From CAZYTX01 sp964650485 (GTDB lineage Bacteria > RBG-13-61-14 > DATKZS01), in contig CAZYTX010000055.1 in assembly GCA_964650485.1 (NCBI GenBank), positions 1-23,301 on the forward strand: a stretch of DNA of 23,301 nucleotides. Direction: 5' to 3'. Below, piece after piece: positions 7,598 through 15,438 of the stretch. Each line of letters opens with the position of its first letter. Position 1 is the first letter of the stretch. The translations under genes and the position numbers were made by a program. Under the pieces are notes generated by a model that saw only the letters and a list, made by a program, of their open reading frames with translations, was not told where the DNA came from and ran no database searches.

Positions 7598-9013
7598 CTA
7601 ACTCACCTCCTGGAGAAACAGGTTCAGTTGCTTGTTATCCAGGTTATCTATGCATTCCACCGGATAATCTCCTGTAAAGCAGGCATCGCAGTATCCAGCC
7701 TCGTTGTTTATTGCCTCGCACATTCCAGGAACGGAGATGTAGCCCAGGGTGTCGGAGGTGATGAAGTCCCTGATCGAATCCATATTTCCCTCCATAACAT
7801 TACAGATCAGCTCCTCCCTGGTGGGGGTGTCTATTCCGTAGTAGCACGGATATGCCATCGGGGGAGAGCTTATCCTGAAATGCACCTCTTTGGCCCCGCC
7901 CATCTCCCGCAGCATGTTGACTATCTTCTGGCAGGTGGTGCCCCTTACAATGGAGTCGTCAACCACCACCACCCTTTTATCCTTGATCACGCTCCTCACC
8001 GCGTTCAGCTTTATCTTCACCCCGAAATGCCGTATGGCATGGGAGGGCTCGATAAAGGTCCTGCCCACGTAGTGGTTCCTTATAAGACCTTCCTCGTAGG
8101 GAAGACCCGCGGCCCGGGCGTAACCCATGGCCGCCACCCTGCCGGAGTCAGGCACGCATATGACCACGTCCGCGTCAGCGGGCTGCTCCTGCCAGAGCTT
8201 CTCCCCCAGCCTGAACCTTGCCGAGTACACCGACTGGCCGAACACGTTCGAGTCCGGCCTGGCAAAGTAGATGTGCTCGAATATGCACCGGGCGTGCGGC
8301 CGCTGTGGCAGAGGGCGGAAGCTTCGCACCCCGAACTCGTCTGCCACAACCACCTCGCCCGGCTCGATCTCCCGCTCGAACTCGGCCCCCACCAGGTCCA
8401 GGGCGCAGGTCTCGGAGGCTATGATAACCGAGTCTTTCAACCTGCCCATCACCAATGGCCTGAATCCCCACGGGTCCCGGCAGGCCGCCATCTGGGTGTC
8501 GGTGAGGAACACCAGGCTGAAGGCCCCCTGTATCTGGCTGATTGCCGATGCGATCTTATCAATGAGCTTGTTCGAGCGGGCCTGGGCCATCAGGTGAACT
8601 ATCACCTCGGTGTCCATGGATGACTGGAATATGGCCCCGCTCTCCTCCAAATGCTCCCGCAGGGTGCGCGCGTTGACCAGGTTGCCGTTGTGGGCAACCG
8701 CCAGTCGCCCCCACCCGCTCTCCATGGCGAACGGCTGCGCGTTCTTTATGAGCGAGGAACCCGAGGTCGAGTACCTCACGTGCCCGATGGCCATGGGACC
8801 GGGCAGCTTGAGCAGTATCTCCTCGTTGAATATGTCCTGCACAAGGCCCATGGAACGGTGCGAGAACATGTTGCGGCCGGTGGATGAGACTATCCCTGCG
8901 CTTTCCTGGCCCCGATGCTGGAGAGCGTACAGACAAAGATAAGCGATATTGGAGGCTTCCGGGTGACCGAAAACTCCCGCAATACCGCATTCCTCATTCC
9001 ACCACTTATCCAC
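7598..9013 (-). CDS. purF: Amidophosphoribosyltransferase (glutamine PRPP amidotransferase)
   Basis: PurF catalyses the first committed step of purine synthesis, converting PRPP and glutamine to phosphoribosylamine in the cytoplasm. The N-terminal Ntn-hydrolase domain begins at NEECGIAGVFG, whose Cys (codon 8987-8989) becomes the N-terminal nucleophile after propeptide removal. The PRPP loop VVVVDDSIVRGTT follows in the C-terminal phosphoribosyltransferase domain. Cysteines in CIFEHIYFARP, YPCYYGIDTPT and CDACFTG match the ligands of the [4Fe-4S] cluster of Bacillus-type PurF. I start at GTG 9013 (471 residues, 8-residue propeptide): it has AGAGG 8 nt upstream. GTG 9049 would add 12 residues but lies almost at the predicted transcription start. 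No other pur gene is nearby. Confidence 0.95.
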   Translation of the reverse strand: MDKWWNEECGIAGVFGHPEASNIAYLCLYALQHRGQESAGIVSSTGRNMFSHRSMGLVQDIFNEEILLKLPGPMAIGHVRYSTSGSSLIKNAQPFAMESGWGRLAVAHNGNLVNARTLREHLEESGAIFQSSMDTEVIVHLMAQARSNKLIDKIASAISQIQGAFSLVFLTDTQMAACRDPWGFRPLVMGRLKDSVIIASETCALDLVGAEFEREIEPGEVVVADEFGVRSFRPLPQRPHARCIFEHIYFARPDSNVFGQSVYSARFRLGEKLWQEQPADADVVICVPDSGRVAAMGYARAAGLPYEEGLIRNHYVGRTFIEPSHAIRHFGVKIKLNAVRSVIKDKRVVVVDDSIVRGTTCQKIVNMLREMGGAKEVHFRISSPPMAYPCYYGIDTPTREELICNVMEGNMDSIRDFITSDTLGYISVPGMCEAINNEAGYCDACFTGDYPVECIDNLDNKQLNLFLQEVS

Positions 9014-9059
9014 TTCCAAGGCCTCTTGCCAACCAGGCCCTTGCCACACTGCCTTATAT

Positions 9060-9088
9060 AGTGTAACATTTTTGCATTGATTTGAAAA
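9060..9088 (-). promoter_or_regulatory. Extended -10 promoter for purF with an A/T upstream element
   Basis: On the minus strand TTTTCA (9083-9088, 4 of 6), 17 bp, then TACACT (9060-9065, 4 of 6) preceded by TGT, which forms an extended -10. Immediately upstream of the -35 is a perfect T7A7 palindrome (9093-9106) that could act as an UP element. The predicted start falls near 9053, leaving a leader of about 40 nt to GTG 9013. Confidence 0.5.
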
Positions 9089-9345
9089 GCCCTTTTTTTA
9101 AAAAAATGCTGTTTTGGTGTGAGAAAATGCTATTCTCTTTGTACAAAGGATTCCCAGTTCGCGGGTTTTTCGAACAAATAGTCAGTATTATTAATTACTT
9201 ATACATTTAGCATAAAGAAGGGAGCAAGTGGCTTCGAGTGGCGGGTAGTAACGGTATCCTGGTTTGCCGACAGGATAAAACATTTCTGCTTTTTACAGGA
9301 CTCCATTAGCTGGATTGTATTTAAAAGCATTCTTACTTAATTCAC
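9089..9345. other. Non-coding region with several perfect dyads between purF and the sulfatase-like gene
   Basis: No open frame is found in this A/T-rich gap. It contains the T7A7 palindrome (9093-9106), a perfect 12-bp palindrome CTTTGTACAAAG (9137-9148), and a hairpin TATCCTG-9 nt-CAGGATA (9255-9261 with 9271-9277). The 12-bp palindrome lies about 50 bp upstream of the purF promoter and could be an operator. The hairpin has no T-run on the minus strand, so it is not a convincing terminator for the sulfatase-like gene. Confidence 0.45.
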
Positions 9346-11433
9346 TTACTTAATGTAGCCCATTGCCTTCATGAGCTTCTTTCTTTTTGAGTAGAGTCGC
9401 TTTTCCCAACTCTTCTGCTTTTGCGTTTTTCTTTTATCCTCCATCCATTCGAGGGATTTTTTTAGACGCCTTACTCTTCCGGGCCTCTCAGCCGCCAGGT
9501 TGTTCCATTCATGCGGGTCATTTCCAAGGTCAAAAAGCTCATAAGAGACCTTGCCGTTATCAGTTCTCTTTATAAGCTTTGTATCTTTTATCATAAGTGC
9601 TTCCCACAGTCCCCCTTTCATTGCTCCCCGGTTGTCCAGCTCGCAATACAGGGTCCTGTGGTAGCACACCCCCTGGTTGATCAGCGGCCAGAGCGACCTC
9701 CCGCGGCGGCGCTCCATGCTTTCGATGCCCGCGGTCTCCATCATGGTGGGCAGGAGGTCCACCAGGCTTACCGGGCAGGATATGGCCCTGCCCGGCTCGT
9801 TGATCATGGGACCTGCTATTAAAAGGGGGACATGAACAAGCTCCTGGTAAAGGGTGTTCTGGTGGTAGAAGAGGCCGTGCTCGTTGAACCCGTCCCCGTG
9901 GTCCGATGTTATGATCAGGAGAGTATTTTCCATGAGACCGTTCCTCTGGAGGGCCTGCACCACACGCTCTATGGCCTTGTCAGTGCGCTTGATCTCGGAG
10001 TCGTAAGATTGGAGCATGTGGTTTGTCATCTTCTCATCCGGTTCCAGGGGCGGGTCGGGGAAGAGCAGAGTCCCGAGAAAATTGAGCAGGATGGCTCTCC
10101 GGTCGGCTTCCACCATCAATGCGGTCTTCACGGTCGGGTGCGAGCTATCAAAGAGCGGACCATCTGAGTAGGGACAGTGCGGATTTATCATGTGCACGTA
10201 CATGAAAAAGGGGCTGTAACGTTCTTTTTGCAGCCAATTTTCTATCCTGTCGGCAAGCAGCTTGTCACCGTCCCAGTGGAACATGAACCTGTCCATGTCG
10301 TAATATACGTCGAATCCCTGGCAGAAGTTAAGGGAGGCTGTAACCAGCCAGCTTGCTGTAGCCGCACAAGTGTCATAGCCGTCTTCCCTGAGAACCTCCT
10401 GTATAGTGAGCAACCCGTCTTTCAAAATCATATGCTCCACCTTGTTGATCCCGTGCTCGGGCGGATACAGGGAAGTGAGAATGCTCGCCACTGCGGGCGT
10501 GGTCCACGAGGATGTGCTAAAAGCACTGTCAAAGCGGACACCTTGGCTGCGCCATAAGCGCCTCAGGAAAGGATCGGTGTCTCTTACCTGGTAACCGTAA
10601 CTGCCAAGGTGGTCCGGCCTGAGCGTGTCCACCACTATCAACACGATGTTAGGGCGCTCGTCCTTCAGGTAGGTTTTAATCACCGGGCGGGATATGTATA
10701 CCTCTGAACCAGGAAAGGGCCGTGTGTTTTTCACCTGGATGATTATATCTTGCTGCTGGCCCCCGTACTTCTCCAGGTTCACAAGGAGGTCTTCCCATCT
10801 TGACCTGTCCTGCTTGAAAATGCGGCTGAAAAGCTTTTCCGGCCTGTTTGCACCCGGTCCGCGGCTGAACACGGACACGTGCAGAGGAGGGGCGTCTTCA
10901 TTGGACTCGATTCCCAGGCCGAAATGGAGGTATGAGCGCTCGGGAATGAGGAACCGCCGATTGATGCTGTGGTTTACCGGCAGGATCATGCCCGGCCGGA
11001 CCTCGTAATCCAGCCATACCCTTTTTTGCGAGAACCTGGGCTGTCCCCGGAGGCTCGTCATCTTCTCCTCTGAAGGAGACAGATCGGGAAGGAAGCGGAG
11101 CTCAGAGTAGTCGCTCGGGATCCTGAGAAAGGGGAGCAGGGCCAGGAGAACCCCCACCGCTCCGACGTACATGCCTGCTTTCTTTTTAAACCCGAGCCGG
11201 CCGGCCGCGAACACGGTGATGGAAAGTACTGCGAAAGCCAACAGTCCGGATAGATTCAAACGCCAGTGATAGCCGGCAAGCCGGAGTCTCCCGGAATAGA
11301 GCATTAGTATGACAGAGTAAAACAGGCCGCCAACAGCGCACAGCAGTAATTTCGATAAGACGACAGCGCTTTTTTCTATGATTCCTTTTATGCGCGTGCG
11401 GGCGCGGCTGTCATCATGGTATGGCTGGTCCAT
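9346..11433 (-). CDS. Membrane-anchored sulfatase-superfamily protein with Thr at the catalytic position
   Basis: The 695-residue protein has three predicted membrane segments (about 22-47, 59-80, 86-104), a beta-rich region (about 120-255) and an alkaline phosphatase/sulfatase domain from NIVLIVVDTLRPDHLGSYG (262 on). Metal-ligand motifs include Asp269 and SDHGDGFNEHG. The true sulfatase signature C/S-x-P-x-R is replaced by TTPAV (311-315) in SSWTTPAVASILTSLYPPEHG, so it cannot form formylglycine by the known route. Thr311 would be the nucleophile, as in phosphotransferase members such as LtaS and phosphoethanolamine transferases. It is therefore more likely an envelope phospho- or glycan-modifying enzyme than a sulfatase. 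It is divergent from bioD and has a good promoter. The substrate is unknown. Confidence 0.85.
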   Translation of the reverse strand: MDQPYHDDSRARTRIKGIIEKSAVVLSKLLLCAVGGLFYSVILMLYSGRLRLAGYHWRLNLSGLLAFAVLSITVFAAGRLGFKKKAGMYVGAVGVLLALLPFLRIPSDYSELRFLPDLSPSEEKMTSLRGQPRFSQKRVWLDYEVRPGMILPVNHSINRRFLIPERSYLHFGLGIESNEDAPPLHVSVFSRGPGANRPEKLFSRIFKQDRSRWEDLLVNLEKYGGQQQDIIIQVKNTRPFPGSEVYISRPVIKTYLKDERPNIVLIVVDTLRPDHLGSYGYQVRDTDPFLRRLWRSQGVRFDSAFSTSSWTTPAVASILTSLYPPEHGINKVEHMILKDGLLTIQEVLREDGYDTCAATASWLVTASLNFCQGFDVYYDMDRFMFHWDGDKLLADRIENWLQKERYSPFFMYVHMINPHCPYSDGPLFDSSHPTVKTALMVEADRRAILLNFLGTLLFPDPPLEPDEKMTNHMLQSYDSEIKRTDKAIERVVQALQRNGLMENTLLIITSDHGDGFNEHGLFYHQNTLYQELVHVPLLIAGPMINEPGRAISCPVSLVDLLPTMMETAGIESMERRRGRSLWPLINQGVCYHRTLYCELDNRGAMKGGLWEALMIKDTKLIKRTDNGKVSYELFDLGNDPHEWNNLAAERPGRVRRLKKSLEWMEDKRKTQKQKSWEKRLYSKRKKLMKAMGYIK

Positions 11434-11453
11434 AAAAACAAGTCCTGCAAGAT

Positions 11454-11482
11454 AAGATACTAAAGGATAAAAGAGCTTTCAA
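11454..11482 (-). promoter_or_regulatory. Promoter for the sulfatase-like gene
   Basis: TTGAAA (11477-11482, 5 of 6) and TATCTT (11454-11459, 4 of 6) are spaced 17 bp apart on the minus strand. Transcription would begin about 15 nt before the ATG at 11433, where an AGGA ribosome site lies 9 nt upstream of the start. The same divergent gap contains a perfect plus-strand TTGACA at 11490-11495, but nothing resembling a -10 follows it. Confidence 0.5.
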
Positions 11483-11598
11483 TACGCAGTTGACAGGGCA
11501 CGAGACTATCACCCGGTCTGCTTCGAATCAACTTGCTTTGGCAACAACCCGCGCATAAACTGTCTACTGATCCTGAGCCTGTCCAAGGATTTCCGCAG

Positions 11599-12378
11599 AT
11601 GATTTACAAGGGAGTGGTGGTGACCGGCACAGACACCGGGGTGGGCAAGACCGTTGTGGCCTGTGCCCTTGCCTCGCTGCTCCTGGAGCTCGGCTGCAAG
11701 GTGGGTGTTTTGAAGCCGGTGGAGACCGGGTGCGAGGGTGATGAGCTTGCGGCTGTTGACGCCCTGGCCCTGGCTGCATCAGCCGGGTATAGCCTCTCTC
11801 TTGAGCAGGGCGAGGAGAGCAGCGCTTGCATAGGTATGGACAAAGTTGTGCCCTGGCGGTTCAAGGACCCGGTGTCCCCGGAGGAGGCCGCGAGTATTTC
11901 CGGCGTGGAGATAACCGTGGATAAAATCTACCAGGCCATGAACGGGTGGATGGAGAGGTCCGCGGTGGTGGTGGTTGAGACCGCAGGCGGTGTCATGGCG
12001 CCGGTGAACCCCAGGTTCTACATGGCCGACCTGATACAGGGGTTCGAGCTGCCCGTGGTGGTGGTGGCCCCCAACCGGCTGGGGGTGATAAACCATGCCC
12101 TGCTCACAATCGAGGCCATACAGCAGCGGGGCGTCACCACCGTGGCGGTGGTGCTGAACCGGGTGGACGAGAGTCCCGACCAGTCGGCAGGATCAAACGC
12201 CGACACCATTGAAAGACACGGAGGACTGCCGGTGATCGAGGTCCCGCACGCGCACGACAAGGGCCCCGTTGAAGAGGCCAAAAATGCCATAAGACCGCAC
12301 ATGAAAGAGCTGATGCAGGCCATGGAACGGGACTGGATGCGAGTGCTGCAAAGGTATGCCGGACGAAAACAAGGTTGA
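11599..12378 (+). CDS. bioD: Dethiobiotin synthetase
   Basis: BioD uses ATP and CO2 to close the ureido ring of dethiobiotin from 7,8-diaminopelargonate, the penultimate step of biotin synthesis. The 259-residue protein has the P-loop GTDTGVGKT (10-18), substrate-lysine motif KPVETG (39-44) and VETAGGVMAPV (126-136). Family members are usually 220-240 residues; this one has a modestly longer C-terminus (about 225-259). The open frame extends upstream to 11533, but ATG 11599 starts exactly at the conserved MIYKGVVVTGTDTG and has AAGGA 9 nt upstream, so I use it. It stands alone: no bioA, bioB or bioF in the window. No clear promoter was found. Confidence 0.93.
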   Translation: MIYKGVVVTGTDTGVGKTVVACALASLLLELGCKVGVLKPVETGCEGDELAAVDALALAASAGYSLSLEQGEESSACIGMDKVVPWRFKDPVSPEEAASISGVEITVDKIYQAMNGWMERSAVVVVETAGGVMAPVNPRFYMADLIQGFELPVVVVAPNRLGVINHALLTIEAIQQRGVTTVAVVLNRVDESPDQSAGSNADTIERHGGLPVIEVPHAHDKGPVEEAKNAIRPHMKELMQAMERDWMRVLQRYAGRKQG

Positions 12379-12528
12379 AGCCGGCAGGTCTGACAGGTTT
12401 GAGTCGTGAGTTGCAAATTTTTTTAGTCTTGGATTTCGTGTTTTGCGTTTAGCATCGGAATCAAATGGCATTGTGGTTATAATGAATTATAATGGCTTTT
12501 GAGGCATCTTAGTCCGGGTGCTTGCAAG
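12379..12528. other. Convergent intergenic region between bioD and the chemoreceptor gene
   Basis: This gap has no open frame and no convincing terminator hairpin. It contains a direct repeat TTATAATG-AA-TTATAATG (about 12477-12493). The second TATAAT lies 17 bp after ATGGCA (4 of 6), a promoter-like arrangement pointing into the antisense strand of the chemoreceptor gene. I regard that as possible but unsupported. Confidence 0.3.
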
Positions 12529-14301
12529 TCATTTTCCTGGACCTGCCCGGTCGTTTTCAAGGTCCTTTACAAGGCCGTCAGCGAACTCCCGCAGTTCTGT
12601 CATGGCCGAGTCAATCCGCCTGGCGCCCTGCTCCACCTTTGCCGCCACCTCCTTCACCCCTTGTACGGATGCTGCCAGCTCCTCTGATGCGGTGCTCTGC
12701 TGGTTGGTGGACAGCGTAATCTCCTGGACCGCGGCTGAGGTGGACTCGGCAAAGCTTGAGATGTTCTTGAAAGCCGCTGAAAGGTCTCTGATAAAACGGC
12801 CTCCCTGCTCCACCTTAGTGGAGCCCTGCTGAAAGACCTCGATGCTCTCCCCGGTTGAGCGCTGTATGGCCTCCACCAGCTCCTTTATCTCCTCGGCGGC
12901 CTCTTCCGAGCGCAGGGCCAGGTTCCTTGTGGCCTGGGCCACCACGCCGAACCTCTTGCCCTCCTGTCCGGCGCCGGCAGCCTCCAGTGCCGCGTTTATT
13001 GCCAGTAGCTCGGTGCGGTCGGCGATGTCCTGCATGAGCTCCACAATCTTCATGGTCTCCATGAAGCGGGCCTCCAGGTTGTCCATGGCCACGGTGATGC
13101 TGTTCATGTGCTCGATTATGGCATCGAAGCCTGACAGGGCTTTTTTCAGGTTCCCTTCGCCGTCCCTGCACGCTGACAGTGTCCTGGAGGCCACATCCTG
13201 TACGGTCCTGGCCCTCTCCGCTATCTGCTTTGCCGTGGACACGATCTGTTCGGCTATGCTCGATGACTGCTGCACTGCCGAGGCCTGCTCGGTGGCCCCG
13301 CTGGCCTGGTCGGCGCTGATTGCCAGCATGGTGGTCACCGTGCCGTCAATGCGCTTCACCCCCTGGCCGAGCGCCTCGACCACTGACTCCATGGCCTTCA
13401 TCTGGCCCACGATGGTCTGCATCATCTGGTTGATGGTGGCGCCCAGATCTCCCATCTCGTCGTTGGTGATGAGACGCACCGGCTCTTTGTACTCGCCCTC
13501 CTCTATCTTCTCCGCGGCTGATTTCAATACCATAATGGGGTTTGAAAAGTCCCTGCCCGCGAAAAAGGCCACTATATAAGCAAGGCCGCAGGCCACGGCC
13601 AACAGGGACACGTAGACTATCATGATACTGCCCGGGTCCTCCCCGGCTGCCGCGGCATCGGCTATCATACTGCTCTGCTGGTGCCCCACCACCGCGATGT
13701 AGGCGGCAACCGCGGTCACCATGGACAAAAGGATGATGGTGAACTTTGTCTTGAGAGAAATCCTGAGACCAGCGGCGCCCGCGGGCGCCAGGTCCGGGTC
13801 CATGCTCGCAGCCGCGTAAATAACAGGGTTCGCAAGCCAGCTATACGCGGATATGGAAAGAGGGACAGCCAGGAGCGCGCTGATGATCCCGCCGATAAAA
13901 CCGTAAACCATGATTTCGCCGGGCCAGCCCAGCTTGCCGGCCACTATCCAGGCGCCCAGGTAGCCCCCGGTCATGTAAAAGGGGAATGCGAAAGCAGCCA
14001 TGAAATAGGGGAAGTTCATTCCCCTGTTCAACACCTGGCGGATAAGGTCCCGGCTCGGCTCTTCATCCTTGTTTATGGCGGCAAGGAAATTTGGCAGGGG
14101 CCGCACGTACAGGTAGATTAGGATGGTGAAGCTCGCGAGCAGGGAGGCGACCAGGGGGCCGGGCGCGTTTATCATGACTAAAATTTCTTCCAGGCTCGGC
14201 CGCATCATGTGGTACATGAGGAACTCGATGGCCAGAATCTGGAACAAGGCGATGGAGAGGATCAGGACTATCATTCTTATTATGAACCTGCGCTTTGTCA
14301 T
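12529..14301 (-). CDS. Methyl-accepting chemotaxis protein with a six-helix membrane sensor
   Basis: The 590-residue receptor-like protein has six predicted membrane segments (about 8-30, 46-66, 96-120, 128-155, 186-206, 226-248). Loops between them are short, so there is no classical periplasmic ligand domain. A HAMP region (about 249-305) and a long helical signalling domain follow. The hairpin tip, IADRTELLAINAALEAAGAGQEGKRFGVVAQATRNLA (in pieces at 426-462), keeps the family frame. It departs from the usual EAARAGE.GRGFAVVA.EVR at Gly443, Gln446, Arg450 and 456-458. The tip contacts CheA and CheW, so signalling may be altered. No che genes are nearby. An AAAGG ribosome site lies 6 nt before the ATG. 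The ligand is unknown and the output may not be motility. Confidence 0.92.
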   Translation of the reverse strand: MTKRRFIIRMIVLILSIALFQILAIEFLMYHMMRPSLEEILVMINAPGPLVASLLASFTILIYLYVRPLPNFLAAINKDEEPSRDLIRQVLNRGMNFPYFMAAFAFPFYMTGGYLGAWIVAGKLGWPGEIMVYGFIGGIISALLAVPLSISAYSWLANPVIYAAASMDPDLAPAGAAGLRISLKTKFTIILLSMVTAVAAYIAVVGHQQSSMIADAAAAGEDPGSIMIVYVSLLAVACGLAYIVAFFAGRDFSNPIMVLKSAAEKIEEGEYKEPVRLITNDEMGDLGATINQMMQTIVGQMKAMESVVEALGQGVKRIDGTVTTMLAISADQASGATEQASAVQQSSSIAEQIVSTAKQIAERARTVQDVASRTLSACRDGEGNLKKALSGFDAIIEHMNSITVAMDNLEARFMETMKIVELMQDIADRTELLAINAALEAAGAGQEGKRFGVVAQATRNLALRSEEAAEEIKELVEAIQRSTGESIEVFQQGSTKVEQGGRFIRDLSAAFKNISSFAESTSAAVQEITLSTNQQSTASEELAASVQGVKEVAAKVEQGARRIDSAMTELREFADGLVKDLENDRAGPGK

Positions 14302-14366
14302 GCCTTGCCTTTAGTTTTGCCGGCTTGTATCCCTGTACTGTCCTGTCAGTAATGCGCGCTTTGGTC

Positions 14367-15140
14367 TTACTCGGTCTCTTCTTTTTTCTTTTGGCCGAAG
14401 TAGTTGTCCACGTACTCGGTGAGTTTTAGCATCTCGGTTTCCAGTTCATGCCTTTTCTTCTCTACCATTTCTTCATCAGGGTCAGGCGGGACCTGCATGG
14501 GCTCTCCCGCAGTGTATACGAAGTTCGCGTAAGGGAGCGGGAGCCTTGTCCGGTCCCAGCTCTTTGCCACCAGGTACTTGTCCGCACTGGCCGCGATAGG
14601 ATAAATGGGAAGATTGGTGGCCGCGGCCAGGTCTATCACCCCCCGCTTCACCTTGTAGCACGGTCCCTGGGGACCGTCGGGAGTGATGGCCAGGTCAAAG
14701 CCCTGCCTGCCCAGTTCGGCCATCCTGGCCAGGGCCTCCTGGCCCCCCTTGTCCTGGCCGGCCTTCCTGGCCGAGCCGCCCCTGACCGCATGTGCGAACT
14801 TGAAGCGGCTAAGCACCTTGGAGATGAGTTCCCCGTCAAAGCTCCTGCTTATCATCACGTACACGCCCCTTCCCTGGCAGTACTCGTAGGCCGTGGGCGC
14901 GAACATTAATCGGTTGTGCCAGAGGGCCAGTATGGTGGGGGTCCGGCTGCTCACCCTCTCAAAGAGGTCCTCGTGGTTCAGCAGGGTTAGCTGCCTCTCG
15001 TTGTGTTTCAGCGCGGTGTAGTTGAACCATCGCATCCAGCGCTCGGCTATGGGAGGAACCAGGGTGAGTATGAGCCGCTTCTGTATGCGTTTTTTAAGCC
15101 TTGGCTTTCTTTTTCTCTCTTTCTCTTCCATCTTCTGCAT
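14367..15140 (-). CDS. DUF374-type lysophospholipid acyltransferase family protein
   Basis: This 257-residue protein matches the DUF374 branch of the LPLAT superfamily, which transfers acyl chains to lipid A-like or glycerolipid acceptors at the inner membrane. Visible motifs are LALWHNRLMF (71-80, catalytic His75), SRSFDGELI (98-106), RGGSARKAG (120-128) and TPDGPQGPCYKVKRG (153-167). The N-terminus is very basic (KERKRKPRLKKRIQKR) and should sit on the membrane surface. The tail is charged. The start has AGAGG only 4 nt upstream; Met4 is an alternative with spacing of 12. It lies 65 bp upstream of the chemoreceptor gene on the same strand and may share its transcript. The acceptor lipid cannot be told from sequence. 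Confidence 0.85.
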   Translation of the reverse strand: MQKMEEKERKRKPRLKKRIQKRLILTLVPPIAERWMRWFNYTALKHNERQLTLLNHEDLFERVSSRTPTILALWHNRLMFAPTAYEYCQGRGVYVMISRSFDGELISKVLSRFKFAHAVRGGSARKAGQDKGGQEALARMAELGRQGFDLAITPDGPQGPCYKVKRGVIDLAAATNLPIYPIAASADKYLVAKSWDRTRLPLPYANFVYTAGEPMQVPPDPDEEMVEKKRHELETEMLKLTEYVDNYFGQKKKEETE

Positions 15141-15162
15141 TTTCCTCTTGCCGCATTAATGT

Positions 15163-15418
15163 CCCATTCGGGGAATGGGAGAAAATCCCTCGCCTTTAGG
15201 CGAAGACTTCAGTATGCCCGTCAGGGCAAAAACGGACTACCACCGACTAAAGTCGATGGTTTAGGCTTTATAAATTTTTCTGAACTACCACCGTCTAAAG
15301 CCGGTGGTATCAGTATCAGGGGCGCCGAAGTCGAATTCATTCGACGAGGCGATTGGCCCACCAAGCTGTCGCCTTTAGGCGATAGTAGTTGACTGTTTTA
15401 ATGTTTTAATGTTTTAAG
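15163..15418. repeat. Cluster of palindromes resembling IS200/IS605 end hairpins (remnant or MITE-like)
   Basis: In 256 bp there are seven dyads and one tandem repeat: CCCATTC-GGG-GAATGGG (15163-15179); TCGCCTTTAGGCGA (15190-15203) repeated exactly at 15369-15382; TGCCC-GTCA-GGGCA (15215-15228); two related long hairpins starting ACCACCG (15239-15260 and 15287-15308), each a 10-bp stem with one mismatch and an AA loop; GTCGAA-TTCA-TTCGAC (15330-15345); and three copies of GTTTTAA[TG] (15395-15418). From memory, CGCCTTTAGGCG-type hairpins followed by GACTTCAGTATG are typical of IS200/IS605 ends. No transposase or TnpB is present, so this is probably a decayed or non-autonomous element of about 190 bp bounded by the two identical palindromes. 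Confidence 0.65.
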
Positions 15419-15438
15419 TTATTGGGGACTGTGATCTA

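Noticed and set aside
7628..8623. Long plus-strand frame (331 codons) opposite purF
   Set aside because: It is an antisense shadow of a clearly recognisable purF, is rich in His, Pro, Gly and Val, and has no domain motif or ribosome site.
11490..11495. Perfect TTGACA on the plus strand upstream of bioD as a promoter
   Set aside because: No acceptable -10 occurs 15-19 bp downstream.
12478..12493. Two TATAAT boxes forming a promoter for an RNA antisense to the chemoreceptor gene
   Set aside because: The boxes are part of a short A/T direct repeat and the best -35 is only 4 of 6. There is no independent support.
12842..13579. Plus-strand frame (245 codons) opposite the chemoreceptor
   Set aside because: Ser/Ala/Met/Cys-rich shadow of helical repeat sequence; no motif.
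15163..15418. CRISPR array
   Set aside because: Repeats are palindromes of different sequence with irregular spacing, not uniform repeats with similar-length spacers, and there are no cas genes.
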